A stretch of 64,000 nucleotides of DNA from Corinectria fuckeliana (Eukaryota > Ascomycota > Sordariomycetes > Hypocreales > Nectriaceae). Numbering within the stretch: position 1 is the first letter of the stretch; each line of letters opens with the position of its first letter. Both the position numbers and the translations under genes were made by a program. The notes beneath the pieces were generated by a model, which saw only the letters and a program-made list of their open reading frames with translations, had not been told where the DNA came from and searched no databases. The DNA lies in NCBI GenBank assembly GCA_019137255.1, contig WPDH01000366.1, positions 52,130 to 116,129 on the forward strand. Direction: 5' to 3'. Of this stretch, positions 24,170-33,559 are shown piece by piece.

Positions 24170-24479
24170 CACGCTTGGATGGGGAACGAGCAAGGCAACG
24201 GCGATAGTGATATTGCCACGAATTCATGCATACGCAGTCTTCGCACCCACACGGCTGCCGCCGCGTCACTTTTGTCGAGCTCCATGCAACACAACTCGAG
24301 TTGGTCCACCTGTTGTAGGGCATTGCGTTGTCGGCCGCCAAGTATGTATGGCACAACCTCCCCTCAATGGCCATCTCTGGCTGTCTAGGACACTATCCAG
24401 CAGAAGACCAACTCTAGCCTTTCCACTGGTAAGTAATCCAGCTCCGCCGCTCGGACGCTGGGTGGATGGATAACCCTAT

Positions 24480-25373
24480 TTCATGAAGATTCGATCCAGG
24501 CTGACCACCTTGCAATTCCGCCATGCTTTGTAGACCTGTTCTGCCGACCGCCGTCTTCTCGCCCCGAAGTGGGTTGTGGGTAGGAGTCGGAACGCCTCGA
24601 CGGCGTACGAGTTCCTGTCCGCCACCACTGCTTCGAGCATCTTGCCCAGCGTCGGTAACAGCGAGATCGGTCTCCAAGCCTTTGCGATATTGCAATCATC
24701 CTTCCCCGGCTCCTAAGCGGGATCATCTTGGCACTCCTCCACTGGTCTGGCAATTTTTTCTCTGCCAACGACGTTCGGAACATATGTATCACGCGCTCCT
24801 TCACCACCGGCCACAGTTGCTTCCACACCATTGCCGGCAACCCGTTCTCTCCAGGCGTCTTCCACGCCTTGGCTGCCATGACCTTCTCCGATGAAGTCAT
24901 CCCAGAGGGCCCTCTTTTGCCTCTTGATGGTCCTTGGCTCTGCTTTCTAGATTCTCCACTCCGCGACCTGCGCGGTGCCGGGCTCGCCAGGTTTCGCCAG
25001 AACGTGTAGGTCCTTCGAAGCCGTGTGAGATCTGTTGTCTACCATCTCTTCGCGTACGGTGATGGCTTTGCCCGTGGGACCAGTCCATGGATCGTGTCAA
25101 GGGCCACCTCCATCAGCCTGTCCGTTTGTGCCTGGACTCCGCCGTCCCACGGAAGGAGTGCGAGCCTGTCCCGTACTCTCTCTGATCCCATTCCATGGTG
25201 CGTTCTTGAATAGCAGCCTCGAGCCCGCTGTTCTCTCGGCGTTGTGATCGCTGCAGGTCCAGAGCATGCTGCGAACCGGCCACCGCATCTCATGTCTCTT
25301 CACCGGTGAAACCCTGCTCCAGTTTCTGTGACTATTCGGTACGGTCACCATCGCTCCATCAATTTTCAGGGCA
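24480..25373 (-). mobile_element. LINE (non-LTR) reverse-transcriptase fragment
   Basis: On the minus strand, broken frames carry reverse-transcriptase phrases of a Tad-like non-LTR retrotransposon: DGAMVTVPNSHRNW and VSPVKRHEMRWPVRS near 25370-25270, RALWDDFIGE near 24900, GLPAMVWKQLWPVVKERV near 24840-24780, then DDCNIAKAWRPISLLPTLGK, EAVVADRNSYAVEAFRLLP and HFGARRRRSAEQV near 24720-24550. The WRPISLLPTLGK motif is typical RT block 2. The polymerase active-site part is absent and several frames are needed, so it is a dead truncated piece. Its 5' side is interrupted at 25374 by a DNA transposon and resumes beyond 27225. Confidence 0.85.
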
Positions 25374-25375
25374 TA

Positions 25376-25422
25376 AGTCCCCCCCCCCACTTCTGGACCA
25401 CCCCCCCTTCTAGACCACTTTT
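25376..25422 (+). repeat. Left terminal inverted repeat of the pogo-like element
   Basis: 47 bp beginning AGT followed by ten C, then ACTTCTGGACCA, seven C and TTCTAGACCACTTTT. It matches the right repeat at every position. It is GC-rich, in sharp contrast with the interior. Confidence 0.95.
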
Positions 25423-27176
25423 TCGCAACATCACGAAACTCACCCTCAATAAACACTCATCAATTAAATAACAACACAACGCTAAAAATCAGGCATTTTT
25501 TCGCCATTTAGAAGGTTAAGCTGCCACTTAAAACACATATCCTAAAATCTAATTTTCTTACATTTTTTTAACATCCCTAGCGGATCTAATATTTCCTCTA
25601 TTAGTTTCTAAGCCTTTACTACATCTAGGACTTATATAAAGCGCAAATTAGTATTAAATATAAGCTTTCTTCTCTTTTTAGGTCTTAATTCTTCTAATTT
25701 AGTCTGTAAGACTATTAGTTTCTTCTCTTAGGCAGCTAATCTTATGTTTTAACAGTCTAATCCTTTAGTAACCTTTATTAGGAAAAGCTAGGTAGATCTA
25801 TTAAGTAATACTAATAAAAGGATAATTAAAAGTGCAGATTTTAGCTGCTATAATAATAAAAGCATCCTAATAGTTATTTCTAATAGGTCTGCTATTATCT
25901 TAGGTGGTGTTTATAAGCGGATATCTAGCTTGCTAGTTATAGGGTTTAGTAGGGGCTTTACTAGACTAACTAGCTATAATTTAGATGATTTCTAGCCTGC
26001 TAAGATATTTAAAGATATAAGGGCAGCTTACTAGGCCTTATAATAACAGCAGATAAAGGTTATCTTGCCTAAGTGTATAAAGTTATTAAGTCTAGCTAAC
26101 TTAGAAATCTCTTGCTAGTATATATTTTTCAGGGGGCTAAAAATAGTAATATTAAGCGGCTAAAAAACATAAGAAGAATAAGAGATTAGAAATAATAAAT
26201 ATATATTATTCCTATAATATTTAAATATAAAATTATTAGTATAGTAACTATTATAGCTATTAATAATAAGAAGTCTTTTATCCCCTGCCTTTTTTAGTAT
26301 TATATAAGAAATAAAAACCTTTATTAGCTAATTTAGGGTAACCTAGTTATTAGTCTAGCCTTTTTCTGTTAAAGTAAAGTTCTAAGATGCTAGAAAATTA
26401 AGCTCTGCTAGAAACTATAACTATTAAATAGTCTTTTCTTTAAAGATTACTAAGAGGGGTAAGACCTAGCTATCTGCGCTAATATATTTAATAATTATAA
26501 TCTAAAAATATAAGCCTAGGTTCTTAATTATTATGATCTTATAATCTAAGCTTTCTAGCATAAGGCTATTATATTCTTACCCTTTTATAATGCCAGCTTT
26601 ATTTATATTATATTAATTTTCCCTGAGAATACTCTTAACCTCTAGGATTGTTAACTAGCAGAAAAATCCCTTAATATTATTAGTTATTACCCTATTAAAT
26701 CATACTATATTAAGCTTCTAACCTCAAAGAGTCTTAATCCTTAGATTTCTATATTTAAAAGCTTTAATCTAGTAAGATCTAAGGGGCTTTATAACCCTAT
26801 TTAGGATAGCAATTTAAGATGTAAATTTAATAACCTAGGCTTATATTAGAGGGAAGCCTAGGCGTTCCTAGACTAGGACCTAGTTAACAAGATCTAATTC
26901 CTGACCTGGGGAGAGCTTTTAATAAGTCTGATAAGCAGTTTAGTGACTTTAATAGCTGTTAATTCGATTGACTAGACTTAAATGTGATATGCTATTATGT
27001 AAGGCTATAACTCGTGTAGATACCCTGTTTTTCACGTCTTTAATAGCGTTTTAAATATCAGATTCTGTGTATTGAGGCATGATAATCAAGATGATGAAAA
27101 AATTATTGCAATTGATCTATTAGTGCGCGAGAAATCGCGGTTAGAATGTAGAGGCAGATAGGTGTGAAGGTGGCAG

Positions 27177-27223
27177 AAAAGTGGTCTAGAAGGGGGGGTG
27201 GTCCAGAAGTGGGGGGGGGGACT
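27177..27223 (-). repeat. Right terminal inverted repeat of the pogo-like element
   Basis: Reverse complement of the left repeat with no mismatch over 47 bp, including the lengths of both homopolymer runs. TA follows directly at 27224-27225. Confidence 0.95.
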
Positions 27224-27225
27224 TA

Positions 27226-27290
27226 CTTGTGCTTCGTCGATACCCAGTTTCCGTCGTCCCTTCTCGTCCACTCGCCCCTCTTTGTTCTCC
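27226..27290 (-). mobile_element. LINE fragment resuming beyond the inserted transposon
   Basis: On the minus strand this short segment reads VDEKGRRKLGIDEAQ in one frame and, in another, runs through the TA target into KYALKIDGAMV on the far side of the transposon. If the 1848-bp insertion and one TA are removed, an open frame continues across the junction, which supports insertion into the LINE. The segment is short, so the assignment is tentative. Confidence 0.5.
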
Positions 27291-27318
27291 TCTTCCTGCC
27301 ATCTGCCTTTTTAAAATA

Positions 27319-28996
27319 TCATTTACCATGCCGTTTCTCTAGCCTAACATCATGCTTAATTGTGTATTGCATAGCATTGGCAGAACTATTTTCATAGCTC
27401 TCATTGCCGTCTCTGCCCGCCTTCCTTCCACCAGCCTTGTCGATCCACCGCCATAGCCGCTGCTCTGCCACGAATCGCAGATTCATCTTTGATGCCAACG
27501 TCAATTTCCGTGCTAATGCAAGTTGCCCATTGCCCACCACGTCAAAGTATTCGCTCTCGCGTCGTCGAGTTTCATCCTCCGGATCGTCGTCTGCCGCCAG
27601 GAGGTCTGCCAACGTGGCCGCCTCTGGAGTTTGAGCCTATGAGGCAAGCATAGCGGGAAGGTCACGGGGGCCCTCGCCGAGGGCGAGTGCGAAAAGGGCC
27701 TCGAGATGGTGGTAGTCTTGTAAGCCATCCAGGTATACAAGGCGCAAAAAATGGGACATCATGTCGCCAACCTTCCCAATTTTCGGGGGCTAGTTTCAGA
27801 GCATCGCCCCTCCCTTCAGCATCCTCAAAGCCAGAGCGAAAGGCACTAGCCAAGGATGGTTCCAATAATAAATCTCTAGGATGTGGAAGACCAGGTGTGG
27901 CGAGTAGTTGAGCCATGGGAACAGTAGAGGAGAACGCCCAGTCGATTATGCAAGTAATGTTCATATGTCATCAACGAAAATGTTCTGGTTGCTGAGGTCA
28001 TGGTGACAAAGGGGGTATCCCTTCTGACCCACAGACTGGATCAAGCGAGGAACAATGGCATCGCGGATAAGATGGCCTGCGATGCTATACCGCAGGCGGT
28101 TCTCACTCGACTCCACCTTTCCTCCGACAGTTGCGAAATCGTTCCACTGATCTCTAGCGGTGATATACTTGGAGAAATCCACGTATTCTTGAGGTATAGG
28201 AATTGGTGCAATAAAGAGATGGTGTCCCATGGAAAGCTGCTCGGCATGAAGAAGAAGGGCAGAGACTAGGGAGAGGTAATACTCAGCCTCCGAGCTATAC
28301 GGACCGCGCGGGACTTGTTCAATCACTTCGCGGCCTTGCAGGACATGGCCGGGGGAAAGACACTGTTGGACGCCATAGCTCTGATCGTCTTGTTCGAAGA
28401 GTGATCCGATGGATGAAAAACGTAATTGGGACAACTGATATGCGTAGCACCCAAGCTGTCGCAGGATCTTCGCCTTCTCTCCCTCAGTTATCGTCCGTGT
28501 TGCATCAGGAGGATTCTTCAGGGTGGGAAGGTCATGGCCATGCGTTTTCCAGTCATATGTTGCGAGGGGATGGCCATAAGCTTTGCTCATCAGGATATAT
28601 GGAACGCCAATGTCGTTTTTATCGTGGGCACTTGAGCAACGTTAGCGGTATGACGCAAGCAGGCACGGGTTCCAAGGCATACCAGTAATGGAACACCTCT
28701 GGCACCGGTATTGAGGTGTTTTCCCGGATGTACTTAAGCGTGGCGGCCTCGCTAGCGAGGACATCACCAGCGATGCCTCTGGCGTCGACGCATTTTGTCC
28801 GAGGAGCTCGAAACACCCACTCAACGCCGTCATCGAACTCGAGAGATATCGCCCAGTTGAAGGCCCCTGACTTGGGAATTTGGGACTCGTCGCAGGTGCA
28901 TGGTTGCTGTCGGAGCCTCTCCACTAGCCGGAGGAGTGGTGCCAGATTGAATTCGGCGTGAGCAAAGATGTTTCTTCCATGATGGTTAGGAGGCAT
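27319..28996 (-). pseudogene. APH-family kinase pseudogene (second of three)
   Basis: A long-form APH-like kinase starting at the ATG at 28996 (MPPNHHGRN). The N-lobe is visible (FDDGVEWVFRAPR, SEAATLKYIRENTSIPVPEV). A good 52-nt intron (28682-28631; GTATGC, CTAAC, AAG) joins FHYC to AHDKNDIGVPYILMSKAYG. The catalytic loop reads CHHDLSNQNIFVDD, and just after it the frame breaks near 27958 before resuming as NITCIIDWAFSSTVP, the metal-binding block. A second frame change occurs near 27770 and an in-frame TAG interrupts MLAS/AQTPEAATL near 27636. The C-terminal helices continue to 27319. Upstream of the first lesion the gene is intact, so the decay may be recent. Sequencing error at one site cannot explain all three lesions. 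Confidence 0.85.
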
Positions 28997-29367
28997 CGTA
29001 GCCAACATGCAGGCCAAGTCAACTGCTTGGAGCGTCAATGTGCTTTGCGATCTGCCAATCATTTCGATGCAACAGCTTTTATTATTACTACTATAACCCT
29101 TATAGTAAAGTGGTTACTATTAAGGTTAGCCTTTATAAAGGCAGTTATCTAGTTTATATAGGGTATTTAATCTATACCTGGTCAAGGCTCGGCGAGCCGT
29201 CGGTGGAACCACGGCTGGGGCCCCGTGACCACCCTTGCGATACTGTGTACATAACTCAATCGAATAGTAACCGCAGTATGAAAAGGACGAACTGCCTAAT
29301 ACAGTTCTGATCAATCAATCAATCTTTGGCCTGAATTGCGCACAAACACAGCTGCAGCCTCACAGAC
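28997..29367. other. Spacer between divergent APH genes, partly AT-rich
   Basis: About 370 bp between the divergent start codons of the second and third APH genes, so it could carry both promoters. 29070-29170 is AT-rich like the RIP-affected elements, and 29180-29230 is GC-rich. This could be a small transposon relic. No inverted repeats were recognised. Confidence 0.4.
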
Positions 29368-30132
29368 ATGGCGCGAACAGTCCCTCCGGAGCAACTTGCG
29401 AAAGGCTACAAGTTAGCTTTCTCACCAGTATACAGGATTGATCCAAAAACAGTCGTCAAGACATGCGCTCGCATGGCAGAAGCCGAGACGATGAGATTCA
29501 TCCGTGCCAACACCTCGATTTCTGTTCCAGAAGTCCAAAATGCCTATCGCGACGATAAAACGGGACATGTCGTCATTATCATGGATTACGTGGAAGGAAA
29601 GACTCTCAAAGATGCGTGGGCCGACTATACCGAGGCGGAGCAGGAGTCGGTCATCTCCCAGCTGCGCGGCTACATGGCTCAGCTTCGCTACTTCGAGGGC
29701 GACTTCATTGGGTGCATCGACGGCACAGCATGCAACGACCAGTACTTTTGTGAAGACCCGGAAGGATACGGGCCCTATGAAACGGAGCAAGACTTCAACG
29801 AGGGCATCGTGAAAGCGATGAAGAAGGACAACGAGAATGGGTTTACCGAGTGGAGATGCACTGTCTGGCTGAGCGTCATGAAAGACCATGACATTGTCCT
29901 GACGCACGGTGACTTTGACCCTCGCAACATTCTGGTCCAAGGAGACAAGGTCGTGGCCATCTTAGATTGGGAGATGTCAGGTTACTATCCCACTTACTGG
30001 GAATACGGCAAGGCTTTGTTACGGCCTGAGTGGGAGAGTGCGTGGAGCAGAAGCATGGCTGTGGATAAGATTCTGAAGCCGTTTCGCAAGGAGCTCGCGG
30101 TCATGTGGACCTCAAACGATGTTCTATACTGA
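29368..30132 (+). CDS. APH-family kinase, intact (third of three)
   Basis: A single-exon, 254-residue aminoglycoside-phosphotransferase-like protein (PF01636), full length for the short fungal subfamily. The N-lobe gives TVVKTCARMAEAETMRFIRANTSISVPEV (nucleotide-binding Lys and alphaC Glu region), then the hinge VVIIMDYVEGKTL. The catalytic loop is THGDFDPRNILV (His, Asp and Asn present) and the metal-binding block AILDWEMSGYYPTYWEYGKAL. All catalytic positions are therefore kept, unlike the two decayed relatives beside it. The fold phosphorylates small molecules or, in some eukaryotic members, unknown targets. Resistance to an antibiotic should not be assumed. It has no intron, no frame problem and no signal peptide. 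Confidence 0.9.
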   Translation: MARTVPPEQLAKGYKLAFSPVYRIDPKTVVKTCARMAEAETMRFIRANTSISVPEVQNAYRDDKTGHVVIIMDYVEGKTLKDAWADYTEAEQESVISQLRGYMAQLRYFEGDFIGCIDGTACNDQYFCEDPEGYGPYETEQDFNEGIVKAMKKDNENGFTEWRCTVWLSVMKDHDIVLTHGDFDPRNILVQGDKVVAILDWEMSGYYPTYWEYGKALLRPEWESAWSRSMAVDKILKPFRKELAVMWTSNDVLY

Positions 30133-30321
30133 CAGCATATCAGGGAAATGAGTCGCCGACCCGCATGCATGCTTTCCTCCTCACCTTCAATGCTGCCTGC
30201 AGCGCCAGCTCAAACGCGGACCACCAATAGCGATGCCGCGACCTTTGCAGCGACCTTTGCAGCGACCTGAATGCCCCCCTCGAATTCCCTCTCCGTCTCG
30301 TCTCTCAACGATGGGTCACCC

Positions 30322-32082
30322 ATGGCGAGACCGCAGAATCGAAAGCGACAGCGCGCCGATGAGCTCTCGCGGGCCGATACCGACCCTCCAGCGAAGAAGA
30401 GCAAGGCGAGAAACGAAATCGAACTCGATGCTTGGGCGTCCTGGAAATATCCTCCCGAGTTCTGGGACAGACTATCCAATATCTGGCTGACCCGTCGGGC
30501 CGTGGAAGAGCACAACCGCCGGACCAAGTCTTCGGCGCCCTTCTCCTCCTCCACCGTTGCCTGGGCTGAGAGAACTCGCCCAGCACCCCGTGCATACCGC
30601 TGCTGCCACCGCCAGAGGTCTTGCTCGATTTGCAAGATACGGCGGTCCTGACCTATCTGATCTTCATGGGGTAAGGCGACATAAACATAGTCTACGAAGT
30701 GCTTTCCTAACGAGTCCATCCAGTATTCCCACCCCTTAACAGACCGTCAACCTTCTGCCGCCATGAGCGCGAGCCCATCTTCGCGAAGCCGGAGGACCAA
30801 GTCCACAGATCGAACCTCTACCCTTCCCACCTCAGCAACAACCAAGACGAAGAAGTCGACGCCCTATAACCGCGACTTCGATTTACATCTGACCGACCAT
30901 CGCGCTCACGCAACCTATTCATCGCAAAGGCCAGACTTGGTGGATGTCAGAGAGACCTTGGTAGTCGCCAGGCCGTCGCTCTCGCCGTCCAAGTTTTCTG
31001 ATGGTGCATTCGAGACGTTCTAGGAGAGCGATGCCCGAGCCAAAGATGAAGATGATGTGCTGGCAAATGTTATTCTAACCATTCTCGGTCCTAGTTAGAC
31101 TACCCACACATACGCTCGAAATACGGTATTTGGGAACCTCGAGCCGCTCACGGACGGGACCATCACCCCGGCCAAGCCGGATATCTACTATGGAGCGTAT
31201 CCTGAGGAACTGTCCCGGTCTGTCCGCAACGAGCTCAGTCATCATATCATCCCGTCGACCATGCAGGATAAGCCCCTAGCACCTAACTTCTTCCTCGAAG
31301 CTAAAGGCCCAGATGGTAGTTCAGCTGTGGCAACATGGCAAGCTCGCTACGACGGTGCGATTGGATCTCGTGCTAGCCATAGCCTCCAGAACTATAGCGA
31401 AGAAGAACCTATATTCGACGGCAATACCTATACTTTCAGCTCGACCTACTATAACGGCACGCTTAAGTTGTACGCCCACCACCCTACGGCGCCGACGACT
31501 GAGGGGGGCCAGCCTGAGCATCATATGACTCAAGTTGATGCTTACGCTATTACAGGCAACCGTGACGGCTTTATGCGAGGTACCACCGCGTTTAGGAATG
31601 CTAGGGACTTGGCAAAACGGCATCGAGACAGCTTCATCCAAGCCGCGAATACTAAAGCGTCTCAAGCGGAGACAGCCACCGGCCAAGGAGTTCCTACCCA
31701 GACATACGAAGACGACCCAAATTTTAGCGAATCAACGGATCGCGCAGACTATCTTCTCTCACAGAATGCTGATGATGCCCTTCAGCAGCACATTGCCGAA
31801 GCTAGTAGCTATGCTTTCAAGGAGGACCCACCAGAGCAGAGTCAAGAATCCATAGCCCCAGGCCTCGATGATCCATCAATGAGTTTTACGACCACCTTCA
31901 CGTCGAGTTTCAGCACCGATCCGTCCCGTTCAAAGCGGCCGCGGCAATCGCTCAGTCCGCCCTCCAATTCCAAGGGAAGCCACTCGTCCAAGAATCGGAC
32001 GCGGCCCAGTATGACTAGACGAACTGCAGAGTCGTCTATATCCGCTACGGAGTCAGCGGAGTCGGGTTCAAGCGAGGCTTGA
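30322..32082 (+). pseudogene. DUF7924-like gene broken by a frameshift and two TAG codons
   Basis: The start ATG at 30322 gives MARPQNRKRQRADELSRADT with a basic KKSKAR patch, then DAWASWKYPPEFWDRLSNIW. Near 30545-30560 the sense shifts by one base into GLARFARYGGPDLSDLHG. A plausible intron (GTAAGG near 30670, CTAACG, CCAG near 30722) leads to the main frame. That frame is open from 30763 to 32082 except for TAG at 31021 and TAG at 31096. It contains PAKPDIYYGAYPEEL, LAPNFFLEAKGPDG, ARYDGAIGSRASHSLQNY and FRNARDLAKRHRDSFIQAAN, and a Ser-rich tail. I identify it from memory of a widespread fungal DUF7924 family. The PD and E-x-K residues suggest a PD-(D/E)xK nuclease-like fold, which is inference. 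Confidence 0.7.
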
Positions 32083-32448
32083 CGTCCCGCTTCTACCGAG
32101 TAGGCGGAGGTTATGTCTTGAAATGCCCCGTGGAAATCTGGAAAGAAAGCTGCGCCTACCAAAGACTGATAGATGAGAGGGGTTACGGGCTGGAGCCTTT
32201 GGAACAGGAACAGTTTGGAGACGACATGTCAGCAGGACACTCAACCCCCGGCCCTCCACCCACCATTTCCCCAATATATGCTTCCCCACACTTTTCATCA
32301 TCGTCTCTGTGGCATCGTCATCGCACATAAAGGACTCATCCTAGACCAGAGGGGCAGTTTGACAGTGGAGGAGCTCGGAGGGAAAAAAGACTTCGAGTGA
32401 AACTTGGGCTTTTGCGAGAGACTTCAAAAACCATATCCATCCCTCACA

Positions 32449-33215
32449 ATGACTGGCTCATTCCCGCCTCTTGCAGCCACGCACAATTCTCCGCGCACTT
32501 GACTCCTCACTACGGCTCTTTCGCCCCTCGCCGGCCGCCTCATTCGCCAACTGCTTGCCCACGGCGACTACGTCGTGGCGTGCCTACCTCATGAGGTAGA
32601 ACACCCTGACCGGAGCGCTGAGTTCGGCGAGCTCATCAATGAGTGTAAGAGCAGTCGCGAGGACCGAGCGAGATGGAAGGACAGGATCCGCGGGGTTCGC
32701 TGCGATGGCGCCAGTACAGGGTTGTGGAGCTACCATTGCTGAGGCTGGGGTGTTTTAGAAGGATCGATATCCTGTGCTGCAAGTCTGAAGGTATGGTCCC
32801 TCGTTTGTGACATGCCGGCTGTTAGTCTGCGACTGACCAGCTTCGATAGCCGTCGTGGGAACCGTCGAAGAGCTATCCACGGCACCCTTCATTCAAAACA
32901 TTGTGAGGGACCAGTTTGAGTCCGTCTCCTTCTCCAACGTCATCTTCATCAAGCTCCCTCTTCTCTGCTCTCAGCAAATCGGACGCGTCATCATCGTCAC
33001 CAGTACGGGCGGCCATATCCGCACGCCAGGAATTTCCATGTTCTGCAGCCACGTGGGGGCTTGAGAGGTTCTATGATTCCCTTCAACATCAATGTCACCG
33101 CTGTACATCCAAACAAGGAATTCCAATTCTTGACAAACCGCCTTACCCTTGCTCCTCAAATGCTCGCCTATGATCAGAGCTTCGTGCTTTTAGCCAGCTC
33201 ACAAGCCGGCCTGTA
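32449..33215 (+). pseudogene. Short-chain dehydrogenase/reductase pseudogene
   Basis: Fragments in three frames follow the order of an SDR. First, GRLIRQLLAHGDYVVACLPHE and a linker (FGELINECKSSREDRARW), with an in-frame TGA at 32500. Then VVGTVEELSTAPFIQN, NVIFIKLPLLCSQQIGRVII and VTSTGGHIRTPGIS (the strand-turn-Ser region of SDRs). Then FNINVTAVHPNKEFQF and LTNRLTLAPQMLAYDQ. In SDRs the catalytic Tyr-x-x-x-Lys should follow the GxPGxSxY segment. Here that place reads SMFCSHVGA and is followed by a stop, so the catalytic motif is lost. The gene is dead. The family supports a former oxidoreductase, perhaps of secondary or lipid metabolism, but the substrate cannot be inferred. Confidence 0.7.
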
Positions 33216-33559
33216 AAGATTGAGGCTCGCGGGCGTAGGCGTCCTTCCCCTTCCCCTTCCCCTTCCTCTGTTGCACACGCGTTATACCAGTGGAAAATGG
33301 GATGTGGAATTGAGAGGCCCTCTTACGTGGAGAAGGTTCCTCGGCTGGTCCAGATCGAACCGAGATCTGACCCCATTACACCAGCTCCCCCACGCTATTT
33401 CGTCGATCGTGGCGTCGATCCAATATGCCCGTATTTTAATCAGCTTGGGCGGAAGTCCCTTTTGATAGCATCGACCTGCTGGAGCCCTCACCCATGGCCT
33501 CTCGAGAGCATTAGCGCCCTAGGAGCCACGCAAGTCGACGGGGACTATACAGCGCGGAA

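Larger units (their letters stand above)
25376..27223 (-). mobile_element. Complete pogo-like Tc1/mariner transposon, RIP-degraded
   Basis: An 1848-bp element with perfect 47-bp terminal inverted repeats and a TA duplication on each side (25374-25375 and 27224-27225), as expected of the Tc1/mariner superfamily. The interior is strongly AT-rich and has no open frame. On the minus strand near 26615-26430 a transposase of the pogo/Fot class can still be read with stops: NKAGIIKG, then EYNSLMLES, and YISADS..VLPLLVIFKEK. In pogo transposases the first of these is normally a DEAGI-type catalytic block, so the acidic pair has become Asn-Lys, a change made by G-to-A transitions. The element cannot encode an active transposase. 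It is nested in the LINE fragment. Confidence 0.9.

Noticed and set aside
24480..30132. A coherent biosynthetic or defence gene cluster in the island
   Set aside because: The families are unrelated, mostly broken and in mixed orientation. Proximity alone does not support a working system.
32079..32240. Short plus-strand segment resembling a protein-kinase N-terminus (GGYVLKCPVEIWKES)
   Set aside because: Too short; no glycine loop, Lys-Glu pair or catalytic loop follows.
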